This document shows positions 1-5,880 of a stretch of DNA of 9,190 nucleotides, piece after piece (the first letter of the stretch is position 1; every line of letters begins with the position of its first letter). A program made the position numbers and the translations under genes. The notes below the pieces were generated by a model, which had not been told where the DNA came from, made no database searches, and saw only the letters and a program-made list of their open reading frames with translations. Origin of the DNA: Microcaldota archaeon (GTDB lineage: Archaea > Micrarchaeota > Micrarchaeia > Anstonellales > J096); assembly GCA_026396375.1 (NCBI GenBank), contig JAPLWW010000118.1, positions 1-9,190 on the forward strand, read 5' to 3'.

Positions 1-1034
1 TAATCAGGGGGGAAAACCGCAAGGTATTCCACAAGGGTAATGAACCAGCCCCTGCTTTTTGAGAACTTCTTGCCTTCCAGGGTCAGGTGCCCCCTTGTGG
101 GGATTGAATAAGGCAATGAATAATTATCCTTTGTCCCTGAACGCATCGCCGGCCAGAACAGGTAATGATGGTAGATGATGTCCTTGCCTATGAAATGGAT
201 AACCCTTGTGTCCTTCCCTTTCCAGTATTTTTCCCAATCTGGAGTCAGGGCCTTTGTCGAGGAAATGTATCCGATTGGGGCGTCAAACCAGACATAGAAG
301 ACCATGTCCTTCTCGTTTGGAATGGGAACTCCCCATTTGAGGTTCCTTGAGATGTCCCAGTCAATAAGCTCATTGACCCATGTGCTGATGTATGCCTTGA
401 CCTCCTTCTGGAGATGGTCATTGCCGTCCAGATAGTTCCTCAGCATATCCTTGAACTTGCTCAGCTTGAAGAAATAATGGTCGGTGGTTTTCATTACAGG
501 CTTTGACCTGCAGGTCGCGCAATACGGATCCTTCAGGTCCTGGGATCCGAAGGTCCTTCCGCATTTCTCGCACTGGTCCCCATACTGGTCCTTTTCATCG
601 CAGAATGGGCAGGTTCCCTTGATGTACCTGTCCGGAAGGTACATCTGGTCCTTTTCGCAGAAAAACTGCTTTACAGGCTTTTTCTCTATATATCCGTTTG
701 CCATATTCCTGTTGAATATGTCCTGCGTTATCTCTATGTTCTCCTTGCTTTCGGTATGGTAAAAGATGTCAAATGAGAATCCGAGGTCTGCAAACTCCTT
801 CTTGTCCCTGTCATGGTAGTATTTCACGAATTCCGCAGGCGTTTTCCCTTCCTTTCCTGCATTGACCTCTATTGGCGTGCCGTGCTCATCCGTTGCGCAG
901 ATATAGAGCGCGTCGTTCCCGATCAGCCTATTGTACCTTACGCAGATGTCCCCTGGAAGGTATGTGCTCCTGATGTGGCCCAAATGCAAGGGCCCGTTGG
1001 CATAGGGCAGTGCTGCTGTGATCAATATTCTCAT
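1..1034 (-). CDS. metG: Methionyl-tRNA synthetase, N-terminal part (cut by left edge)
   Basis: Cytoplasmic class I enzyme that activates methionine with ATP and charges initiator and elongator tRNA-Met. The window holds the first 344 residues; the gene continues beyond position 1. The N-terminus MRILITAALPYANGPLHLGH carries the HIGH-type ATP motif HLGH at residues 17-20. The zinc-binding insertion is complete, with CPFC (142-145), CEKC (155-158) and CATC (172-175), the two-knuckle form usual in archaeal and many bacterial MetRS. The KMSKS-type motif is KFSKS at about 323-327. The ATG at 1034 was chosen because the protein begins right at the Rossmann strand and a GGTG ribosome site (plus-strand positions 1042-1045) lies 7 nt upstream, with an AT-rich box near 1068-1080. 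It is transcribed away from the ankyrin cluster. No frameshift is seen. Identity is secure; only the C-terminal anticodon-binding part is unseen. Confidence 0.97.
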   Translation of the reverse strand, partial: MRILITAALPYANGPLHLGHIRSTYLPGDICVRYNRLIGNDALYICATDEHGTPIEVNAGKEGKTPAEFVKYYHDRDKKEFADLGFSFDIFYHTESKENIEITQDIFNRNMANGYIEKKPVKQFFCEKDQMYLPDRYIKGTCPFCDEKDQYGDQCEKCGRTFGSQDLKDPYCATCRSKPVMKTTDHYFFKLSKFKDMLRNYLDGNDHLQKEVKAYISTWVNELIDWDISRNLKWGVPIPNEKDMVFYVWFDAPIGYISSTKALTPDWEKYWKGKDTRVIHFIGKDIIYHHYLFWPAMRSGTKDNYSLPYSIPTRGHLTLEGKKFSKSRGWFITLVEYLAVFPPD

Positions 1035-1122
1035 TTGTTTACACCTTAAGTGCCATTGGGGGAAAGGCTTTAATAATTTGACTTTAGGAGTGGCGCTGTT
1101 TTTATTCCCTTTTATCATTAGC
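1035..1122. promoter_or_regulatory. Divergent promoter region between metG and the first ankyrin gene
   Basis: This 88-nt spacer serves both strands. For metG (minus) it holds the GGTG ribosome site at 1042-1045 and an AT-rich TATA-like stretch at about 1068-1080, roughly 39 nt before the start, which allows a short leader. For the ankyrin gene (plus) a TTTTTATT box at 1099-1106 is centred about 21 nt before the ATG at 1123, fitting a leaderless or nearly leaderless mRNA. Assignments rest on spacing and composition only. Confidence 0.55.
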
Positions 1123-1746
1123 ATGTATATGGAGCTGAAGAATGCCGGGCACGGCAGATCCGGAAACCGGAAGACATTGCGCAGGATGCCTGAGATAGCC
1201 GAAAGCGACAGGAAAGTGGCTTCTGAAATCAGGCAAGGCAAGCTCAATTCAGACCTGATGGAAGCTGCCAGGCTTGGAAAAGAGGTAAAAGTTGAGTGGC
1301 TGATCAAAAAAGGCGCGGAGATAGACTCGAAGGATAGAGACGGCACGACGCCTTTGATGGAAGCTGCAAAATTCGGGCATGCAGGCATCTGCTCGATCTT
1401 GATAGATTCCTGCGCAAAAGCCAAAGGAGATATAAAGAAATTGATAGCCTCGAAGGACAAGATGGAACTGACGCCTCTCCATATCGCCGCATGGCGAGGG
1501 AATCCAAGAATCTGCGCCATAATGATAGCGGAATATGCAAAAGCAGGAGGAAACGCGAAGGAGCTTATGGATATGAAAAATATCGGCGGAGACAAGCCGA
1601 TGCAATTGGTTCAAAGATCAGGATATAGGCCATCGTCAGTGAAAACCGCGCAGTTCCTTGGATCCATTGAATCGCTTGCGGATGTCATTGATGGCGAAGC
1701 GCTTGCCATGTTCATGGAATCCTTCAGGGAATGCGCCAGCCAATAG
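1123..1746 (+). CDS. Ankyrin-repeat protein 1 of 3
   Basis: A 207-residue soluble protein with no signal peptide or membrane segment. A basic N-terminal stretch (about 1-42) is followed by an N-terminal capping repeat (43-73), two clear ankyrin repeats beginning TPLMEAAKFGH (about 75) and TPLHIAAWRGN (about 117), a degenerate fourth repeat, and a C-terminal tail ending in FRECASQ. Repeats 2 and 3 have a long insertion before the next hairpin, containing AKAKGDIKKL and AKAGGNAKEL. Ankyrin repeats are protein-binding scaffolds; the partner is unknown. The frame is open back to a GTG at 1018, but that would run into metG and encode a hydrophobic stretch unlike the paralogues. ATG 1123 has a TATA-like box about 21 nt upstream; ATG 1129 is also possible. 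The paralogue at 1778 starts 31 nt after this stop. Confidence 0.88.
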   Translation: MYMELKNAGHGRSGNRKTLRRMPEIAESDRKVASEIRQGKLNSDLMEAARLGKEVKVEWLIKKGAEIDSKDRDGTTPLMEAAKFGHAGICSILIDSCAKAKGDIKKLIASKDKMELTPLHIAAWRGNPRICAIMIAEYAKAGGNAKELMDMKNIGGDKPMQLVQRSGYRPSSVKTAQFLGSIESLADVIDGEALAMFMESFRECASQ

Positions 1747-1748
1747 CG

Positions 1749-1754
1749 TTTTAA
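1749..1754 (+). promoter_or_regulatory. TATA-like box of ankyrin gene 2
   Basis: A TTTTAA box lies in the short spacer after the stop of the first ankyrin gene, about 26 nt before the ATG at 1778. There is no convincing Shine-Dalgarno site, so a leaderless transcript fits best. It matches in placement the boxes before the other two ankyrin genes. Confidence 0.45.
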
Positions 1755-1777
1755 CCTCTTTTGTCAATAACAGAAAT

Positions 1778-2215
1778 ATGCAGGAAAGGAATATTCCCAA
1801 GGCAAAAAGTACCATTCCGGCAAAGCCAAGCCTAATCGGCAAAAAAGATATTGCTGATGAAAAGGCGCTTGACCAAAGATGGCTGAATGCCAAGCTTAGG
1901 GAAGCCTCGGAAAAAGATGACCAGGTGGACATAGAAAATCTAATTAAGGCTGGAGCAGACGTCAATTCAAAGGATTCCGGAGGATGGACTCCCCTCATGT
2001 TTGCTGCGCAGAGCGGGCATATGGGAATATGCAACCTGCTGATTGAAAAGGGAGCGAAGATAGACGCGAGGGAGGAAAATGGCAGGAATGCGATCATGAT
2101 CGCATACCAGGCAGGATATATCCTGGCAGCCCAATTTATCGGGATCATGAACATTGTGGGAATTGAAAAAGGCCAGGAATTCCTGTATGAGTTCCGCAGC
2201 TGCATCCGCCAATGA
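1778..2215 (+). CDS. Ankyrin-repeat protein 2 of 3
   Basis: A 145-residue protein, the shortest of the three paralogues. The N-terminal 30 residues are polar and contain KPSLIGKKDIAD, closely matching KPSFSGKKDLGE in the third protein. A capping repeat (about 36-67, ending AGADVNSKD) is followed by one canonical repeat, WTPLMFAAQSGHMGICNLLI (70-89), a weaker repeat (102-117), and the family tail ending EFLYEFRSCIRQ. No signal peptide or membrane segment is seen. The frame is open upstream to 1658, inside the first ankyrin gene, but the TATA-like box at 1749-1754 and the shared N-terminal motif support ATG 1778. Ankyrin folds bind other proteins; with barely three repeats this one could be a small adaptor. 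Its partner cannot be read from the sequence. Confidence 0.87.
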   Translation: MQERNIPKAKSTIPAKPSLIGKKDIADEKALDQRWLNAKLREASEKDDQVDIENLIKAGADVNSKDSGGWTPLMFAAQSGHMGICNLLIEKGAKIDAREENGRNAIMIAYQAGYILAAQFIGIMNIVGIEKGQEFLYEFRSCIRQ

Positions 2216-2223
2216 AGGCATAG

Positions 2224-2231
2224 TTTTATAT
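2224..2231 (+). promoter_or_regulatory. TATA box of ankyrin gene 3
   Basis: TTTTATAT, the best TATA match of the three ankyrin promoters, lies just after the stop of ankyrin gene 2 and is centred about 28 nt before the ATG at 2256. A weak AAAGGA purine stretch directly precedes the ATG. Confidence 0.55.
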
Positions 2232-2255
2232 CCATTTTTGCCCAAAAAAGGAAAC

Positions 2256-2903
2256 ATGCTAGAAAAAGCCCTGCCAAAAGACAGGAGATCATCTTCGCCA
2301 AAGCCAAGCTTCAGCGGAAAGAAGGACCTGGGCGAGGATAGGCTGGACGATAGAATGAAATTGCTCAACCAGGAGCTTCTGGTCGCAACACGCGGCGGAT
2401 GGGAAGAGGAAGCCAAAGATGCGATTGAAAAGGGCGCGGACGTGAACGCAAAAGATAACCTTGGCATGACTGCGCTCATGATTGCCTCATCCAAAAATAT
2501 GTTCCATATCTGCACCCTGCTTATGGAGAATGGCGCCAACCTGGAGGCCAGGGACATATCAGGATACACTCCGCTCATGCATGCCGCCGCAGAAGGCCAT
2601 ACTGAAGTTTGCCTGCGCCTGATCAAGAAAGGCGCGGACGTGAACGCGAGGAACGGGAATGACTGGACTGCGCTCATGCTGGCTGCCCAGCAGGGTAGGT
2701 TCGGCGTATGCGGGCTCCTAGTGGAAATGGGTGCTGAAGTGGATGCAAAAAACAATGTTGGAGTGGACGCAGCAGAGCATGCAAAGCTCAACGGGCATGA
2801 TGAATTATGGGGATATCTCTCAATCGTATCCCTTATTGGGCATGAAAAGGGATTGGAATTTAGGTCCAATCTGAACAGCTGTCTCAGTCTACAAAGGAAA
2901 TAG
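2256..2903 (+). CDS. Ankyrin-repeat protein 3 of 3
   Basis: A 215-residue protein and the most regular ankyrin array of the cluster. The polar N-terminus contains KPSFSGKKDLGE (16-27), shared with the second paralogue. A capping repeat (about 38-68, ending GADVNAKD) is followed by repeats beginning at about 70, 103 (YTPLMHAAAEGHTEVC), 136 (WTALMLAAQQGRFGVC) and a degenerate one at 169, then the family tail (about 187-209). An identical 17-nt stretch at 2433-2449 and 2631-2647 shows recent duplication of repeat units. The last codons after the conserved Cys run on as LSLQRK, longer than in the paralogues, and overlap on the other strand a remnant of a MEMO gene end, so the C-terminus may have been rebuilt by a rearrangement. 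The upstream in-frame GTG at 2154 lies in ankyrin gene 2 and was not used. Cytoplasmic; partner unknown. Confidence 0.9.
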   Translation: MLEKALPKDRRSSSPKPSFSGKKDLGEDRLDDRMKLLNQELLVATRGGWEEEAKDAIEKGADVNAKDNLGMTALMIASSKNMFHICTLLMENGANLEARDISGYTPLMHAAAEGHTEVCLRLIKKGADVNARNGNDWTALMLAAQQGRFGVCGLLVEMGAEVDAKNNVGVDAAEHAKLNGHDELWGYLSIVSLIGHEKGLEFRSNLNSCLSLQRK

Positions 2904-2937
2904 CAGGATACCCAACGACCTTGTCCTTGGGGCTCAT
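2884..2937 (-). pseudogene. Remnant of a MEMO-family C-terminus
   Basis: On the minus strand this stretch reads SPKDKVVGYPAISFVD followed by a TGA stop. The intact MEMO protein encoded nearby ends GPKDGVVGYSAIAFTES followed by a stop. Ten of the first fifteen aligned residues are identical (P, K, D, V, V, G, Y, A, I, F), and both end within two or three residues of the Phe. The VVGY-A-I-F ending is characteristic of the MEMO family. Upstream in the same frame there are stops within a few codons, so this is not part of a working gene; the ATG at 2937 is probably chance. The nucleotide match to the living copy is only moderate (31 of 45 by hand), implying an old or diverged duplicate. It overlaps the last codons of ankyrin gene 3. 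Confidence 0.6.
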
Positions 2938-3221
2938 TGGCTATTTTCCCCAATACAGACTTTTTTATTAAAGATATGTATGCGGTTCCTGCATTCCTCG
3001 TCGCAGAGGCACTCTGTATAGATTAATTTTAATGACATGAACCTGCCGTCAAAATTCCTCTTTCTGCATGATGTATCTGAACACATCATTTTGTCCGTGG
3101 AAAGAGATGCAGAGCCGCATGAACTTGAGAATGAACACTGCCCATACCTGATTGATGCTCTTTGCCTTGTTGCTCTTCCGGAAATCATGCAGTTATTTGC
3201 AGACAGTGTGGCTGATACCAT
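2934..3221 (-). CDS. Uncertain small Cys-rich protein
   Basis: A possible 95-residue protein of no recognised family with nine cysteines: single residues at 11, 29, 35, 47 and 52, a cluster C71-L-C73 with C77, and C89. The case for it is the start region: an AAGGTG ribosome site ends 5 nt before the ATG at 3221, much as at metG, and an AT-rich promoter-like stretch lies directly upstream (about 3230-3262). Arg codons are nearly all AGA/AGG, as in the real genes here. Against it, the composition (many Ser, Arg and scattered Cys) is not clearly protein-like. A 62-residue frame on the plus strand (3037-3225) and another minus frame in the same region look as plausible, and the 3' end abuts a MEMO remnant. 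It may be a small metal-binding protein or a decayed gene. Confidence 0.38.
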   Translation of the reverse strand: MVSATLSANNCMISGRATRQRASIRYGQCSFSSSCGSASLSTDKMMCSDTSCRKRNFDGRFMSLKLIYTECLCDEECRNRIHIFNKKVCIGENSQ

Positions 3222-3264
3222 GTAAACACCTTATTATAATATAATTAGATAAATTTATATTTTA
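3222..3264 (-). promoter_or_regulatory. AT-rich promoter and ribosome site before the Cys-rich frame
   Basis: The spacer after the MEMO stop is almost all A and T. Read on the minus strand it holds a TATAAATTTAT stretch (about 3250-3260) and then AAGGTG followed by TTTAC and the ATG at 3221. This is the clearest ribosome site in the area and matches that of metG. The same AT-rich run may also serve as a T-rich transcription stop for the MEMO operon. Confidence 0.5.
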
Positions 3265-4014
3265 TTAAGATTCTGTAAATGCGATCGCGGAATAGCCAAC
3301 CACTCCGTCCTTGGGCCCTGCTGTGTCCCCTGAATTCCTGTACATTATGAGCCTTGGCTTCCATTTCCTTTTCCTTGCGATATAAATAAGGATCTTGATC
3401 GGCTCCCTTCCGCAGGCCTCCTCAGGATCAGGGTCCTCAAGCCTCAGGATCCTGTCTATTGTCCTTTTGTCAGTGGCTTTGGCCGTGTCATATGGAAGAT
3501 AGTGGCTCAAGTCGGAGCTTACCACAATCAGGCCCTTGAAAAGCCTGTCTATCTTTTCCTTGATCTGGCTTTCTGGCTGGAGCTCCCCCACAATGATCGG
3601 ATGAAGCAGGATATCCTTGAAGACATGCTGGATGAATGGAAGCTGGACTTCCAGAGAATGCTCGGGAACAAAAGGATCGTTGGAAATCGGGATTTCCTTC
3701 AGCGGAGCTGATTTTGTCTCGCCCAGCGGCGTTATCCATGACTCAAAATCGCATTGCAGGGCATCGGGAAATCCGTAATAATGGGATGGCCCCAGCAAAG
3801 TTATATCCTTTCCGTTGAATGACGAAGCTGACTTGTATGCGGCCATTGCGACCATTCCTGAATAGACATAGCCTGCATGGGGAGCTATTATCGCCCTGAT
3901 GTTCTCCAGTGGCGTTATGCCATCCAATTGGGATTCAAAATTAAGGAACATTGAAAGGATCTTCTCCTTTGAGGAAGGGTAGAACGAACCTGCCACATAC
4001 GGATTCCTTTTCAT
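3265..4014 (-). CDS. MEMO1-family protein (AmmeMemoRadiSam system protein B)
   Basis: A full-length 249-residue MEMO-family protein, related to the LigB-type dioxygenase fold. Family signatures are all present: RNPYVAGSFYP (3-13), APHAGYVYSG (44-53, His46), GPSHYYG (75-81, His78), EHSLEVQLPF (118-127), SSDLSHY (166-172, His171), ACGREPI (200-206, Cys201) and NSGDTAG (227-233), ending VVGYSAIAF. His46, His78 and Cys201 correspond to the metal-ligand positions described for human MEMO1 (His49, His81, Cys244). In many archaea and bacteria this family is encoded with AMMECR1 and a radical SAM protein; neither is in the window. The prokaryotic biochemical role is not settled as far as I know. It starts one nucleotide after the stop of the HEPN-like gene (TAG-C-ATG), so the two are surely cotranscribed and probably translationally coupled. 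Cytoplasmic. Confidence 0.95.
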   Translation of the reverse strand: MKRNPYVAGSFYPSSKEKILSMFLNFESQLDGITPLENIRAIIAPHAGYVYSGMVAMAAYKSASSFNGKDITLLGPSHYYGFPDALQCDFESWITPLGETKSAPLKEIPISNDPFVPEHSLEVQLPFIQHVFKDILLHPIIVGELQPESQIKEKIDRLFKGLIVVSSDLSHYLPYDTAKATDKRTIDRILRLEDPDPEEACGREPIKILIYIARKRKWKPRLIMYRNSGDTAGPKDGVVGYSAIAFTES

Positions 4015-4015
4015 G

Positions 4016-4444
4016 CTAACTGCCTGCTATTTCCTTGACAAGGGAGATCCCCTTTTCCAGCTCCAGCTTGAGGAATTTTGGGATGTCCTCCTGTTTTTTG
4101 GTAATCATGAGCTCAAGCTCCCCTATGGAATTGTGTACCAGGATGTTCCTTATGGATTTGAACTTGTCTATCCTGTCCTTCTGGGATGTTGTTATTATCT
4201 CGGATTTGTATGCTATGAATGAAAATGAGGAATTGGCCCTTGAGCTTGCCATGAGCTCGATAAGCTTCTGGGAATCCTCGGAATGGAATTTCTGCCTTAT
4301 CCTGTATTCAAGGACCTTGTCAAGGATGGAATCCAGCTTTACGAATGATTCCCTGGCATATCCAAGGCCAAACGGCCTGTTTACCTCCTCCTCCAGGTCA
4401 AAGGCGATTACGTGCCTGCCCTTGCCAAGCTCTATAGACGGCAT
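4016..4444 (-). CDS. HEPN-like protein, first gene of the MEMO operon
   Basis: A 142-residue, mostly helical, charged protein. The second half contains SIRNILVHN, with Arg99 and His104 forming an R-x4-H motif preceded by a basic helix. This layout is typical of the HEPN superfamily (including MltR/DUF4145-like members), whose R-x4-6-H pair is the RNase active site in toxins and defence proteins; many HEPN proteins of this helix pattern are not toxic and bind partners instead. There is no adjacent MNT nucleotidyltransferase antitoxin. The ATG at 4444 is preferred because TTTTAAAA at 4466-4473 lies about 25 nt upstream; the frame is also open to an ATG at 4492, which would add 16 residues and overlap the opposite promoter. 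The gene ends one nucleotide before MEMO, suggesting linked function. HEPN assignment is from a motif only and is moderate. Confidence 0.82.
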   Translation of the reverse strand: MPSIELGKGRHVIAFDLEEEVNRPFGLGYARESFVKLDSILDKVLEYRIRQKFHSEDSQKLIELMASSRANSSFSFIAYKSEIITTSQKDRIDKFKSIRNILVHNSIGELELMITKKQEDIPKFLKLELEKGISLVKEIAGS

Positions 4445-4506
4445 AATGATATATTTATAAAATCCTTTTAAAACATTGTCATTCCACAGCAATGGAGGAT
4501 GAAAAA
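4445..4506. promoter_or_regulatory. Compact bidirectional promoter with Shine-Dalgarno site
   Basis: Two TATA boxes lie side by side. TTTATAAAA at 4454-4462 faces the beta-CASP gene and predicts a start near 4483. The palindromic TTTTAAAA at 4466-4473 lies about 25 nt before the HEPN-like start at 4444 on the minus strand, predicting a leaderless transcript. For the plus gene a GGAGGATG Shine-Dalgarno match at 4494-4501 sits 5 nt before the ATG at 4507, and decides that start over the ATG at 4492, which overlaps the site itself. Confidence 0.6.
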
Positions 4507-5784
4507 ATGAAGCTTATATCACTGGGTGCAGGGGAAGAGGTAGGGAGGAGCGCGTTTGTGCTTGAGGAAGGGCACAAGAATGTGCTTCTGGACTATGGAT
4601 TGAAGATACACAGCAATACTATGAAAAATGAGGAGGACACGTTTCCGATTCCGTTTGCGAATTTCAACATCAAGCCAAACCTGACATTGATCAGCCACAG
4701 CCATCTTGACCATATAGGATACCTTCCTTCCTTGTTCAAGAAAGGGGACATGCAGTGGTATGCGACGCCTCCGACTGTTGATATAGGCGAGGTGCTCTGG
4801 AACGACACCATGAAGCTGGCAAAAATGCAGAACAAGAGGATTCCGTTCACCAATTCATTGGTGGAAAAGGCGAAGATGCACTGGCATCCCATAGTCTACA
4901 ACCAGGAGGTATACAACCAAGGAATAAAGTTCTCCTTCCATGATGCAGGGCATATCCTCGGAAGCTCGTCAATAAGGATGGATTTCGGGAACAAGAAAGT
5001 CATCTATTCCGGGGACTACAAGGGATCGGAAACTGCATTGCACGCCCCATTGAAGCATCCCGGAGAGTCGGATATTGTAATAACAGAGGGAACATACTGG
5101 GAAAAGGACCACCAGCCAAGAAAGGAAGCCGAAATGATGCTTATGGACCATATTCACGAGACTTTGGACAACGGGGGAAACGTGCTTATTCCGGCCTTTG
5201 CCATAGGAAGGACCCAGGAAATGATAACGATAATCAAGAAATACGACAAGAATATTCCTGTATACGTTGATGGAATGGGAAAGCAGATAACAAAGATATA
5301 CGACAAGTATCCCAATTACCTTAAGGACTTTGAAAGCTTCGCAAGCGCAGTCGACCAGTGCAAGCTTGTTGAGGGAAGCAGGGCAAGGAAAAAGGCGTCC
5401 AACCAGGGAAACGTCATTGTATCGACAGCGGGAATGCTCGAGGGAGGCCCTGCCTTGCAGTACATCAACCAGATGCCGCCCAACTCAAAGATAATACTGA
5501 CGGGATTCCAGGTTGAGGGAAGCAACGGAAGGTATCTGCTTGACGACGGAAAAATAAAGAATGAGATGGGAACAGGATTCCTCAATGTTGACATTGAGGT
5601 TGAGTACATCGACTTCTCAGCCCATGCCGGAAAGAGCGAGCTGATTGATTTCGTCAAAAGGACAAACGCCCAGAAGGTTGTGGTTGTGCATTCCGACCAT
5701 GCGAAGGAGTTCGCCCAGAACCTGAAGGACGAGGAGGGAATGGACGCAGTTTCCATAAAATCGGGGGAAATGATGGAAATCTGA
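4507..5784 (+). CDS. Beta-CASP metallo-beta-lactamase ribonuclease, aCPSF2-like
   Basis: A 425-residue zinc-dependent nuclease of the CPSF73/RNase J superfamily, acting on RNA in the cytoplasm in decay or 3' processing. Motif order is complete: N-terminal GAGEEVGRSAF; motif 2 SHSHLDHIGYLP (His64, His66, Asp68, His69); motif 3 DAGHILGSSS (His149); motif 4 SGDYK (Asp170). The beta-CASP insertion has TEG (Glu194), the PAFAIGRTQEM signature (about 229-239), STAGMLEGGPA, DFSAHAGKSEL (His373) and the final VVVVHSD (His395). It lacks the N-terminal KH domains of aCPSF1, and its length fits aCPSF2 rather than archaeal RNase J, though I cannot separate these groups with certainty by eye. Start ATG 4507 is set by GGAGGATG just upstream. 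tRNA-Ala follows 20 nt after the stop, so read-through cotranscription is possible. No truncation or missing catalytic residue. Confidence 0.95.
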   Translation: MKLISLGAGEEVGRSAFVLEEGHKNVLLDYGLKIHSNTMKNEEDTFPIPFANFNIKPNLTLISHSHLDHIGYLPSLFKKGDMQWYATPPTVDIGEVLWNDTMKLAKMQNKRIPFTNSLVEKAKMHWHPIVYNQEVYNQGIKFSFHDAGHILGSSSIRMDFGNKKVIYSGDYKGSETALHAPLKHPGESDIVITEGTYWEKDHQPRKEAEMMLMDHIHETLDNGGNVLIPAFAIGRTQEMITIIKKYDKNIPVYVDGMGKQITKIYDKYPNYLKDFESFASAVDQCKLVEGSRARKKASNQGNVIVSTAGMLEGGPALQYINQMPPNSKIILTGFQVEGSNGRYLLDDGKIKNEMGTGFLNVDIEVEYIDFSAHAGKSELIDFVKRTNAQKVVVVHSDHAKEFAQNLKDEEGMDAVSIKSGEMMEI

Positions 5785-5804
5785 TTTCCCATTTTTAATT
5801 TTCG

Positions 5805-5876
5805 GGGCCCTTGGCTCAACGGTAGAGCGCGCCCATGGCATGGGTGAGGTTACGGGTTCGAATCCCGTAGGGTCCA
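5805..5876 (+). tRNA. tRNA-Ala, anticodon GGC
   Basis: A complete cloverleaf of 72 nt. The acceptor stem GGGCCCT pairs with AGGGTCC, including the G3:U70 wobble that is the universal alanine identity element, with discriminator A. The D stem is GCTC/GAGC, the anticodon stem CGCCC/GGGTG, and the anticodon GGC at 5837-5839 reads GCC and GCU. The T arm is ACGGG-TTCGAAT-CCCGT. CCA is not encoded. A TTTTTAATTTT stretch lies just upstream but too close (about 10 nt) to be an ideal TATA box, so it may be processed from the beta-CASP transcript. The stop codon of the opposite-strand orphan gene lies only 4 nt past its 3' end. Confidence 0.97.
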
Positions 5877-5880
5877 TTCT

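Noticed and set aside
1018..1122. GTG start at 1018 for the first ankyrin gene, adding 35 residues.
   Set aside because: It overlaps the metG start and promoter, and encodes a hydrophobic stretch absent from the paralogues; the ATG at 1123 has a well-placed TATA-like box.
3037..3225. Plus-strand 62-residue frame ending in FADSVADTM.
   Set aside because: No ribosome site or well-spaced TATA box. The minus-strand frame over it has both, though neither is secure.
4023..4039. A 17-nt identity with 6901-6917 (CCTGCTATTTCCTTGAC).
   Set aside because: Both encode LVKEIAG-type helix ends, in the HEPN-like and HD proteins, on the minus strand; there is no extension on either side, so chance and shared codon use explain it.
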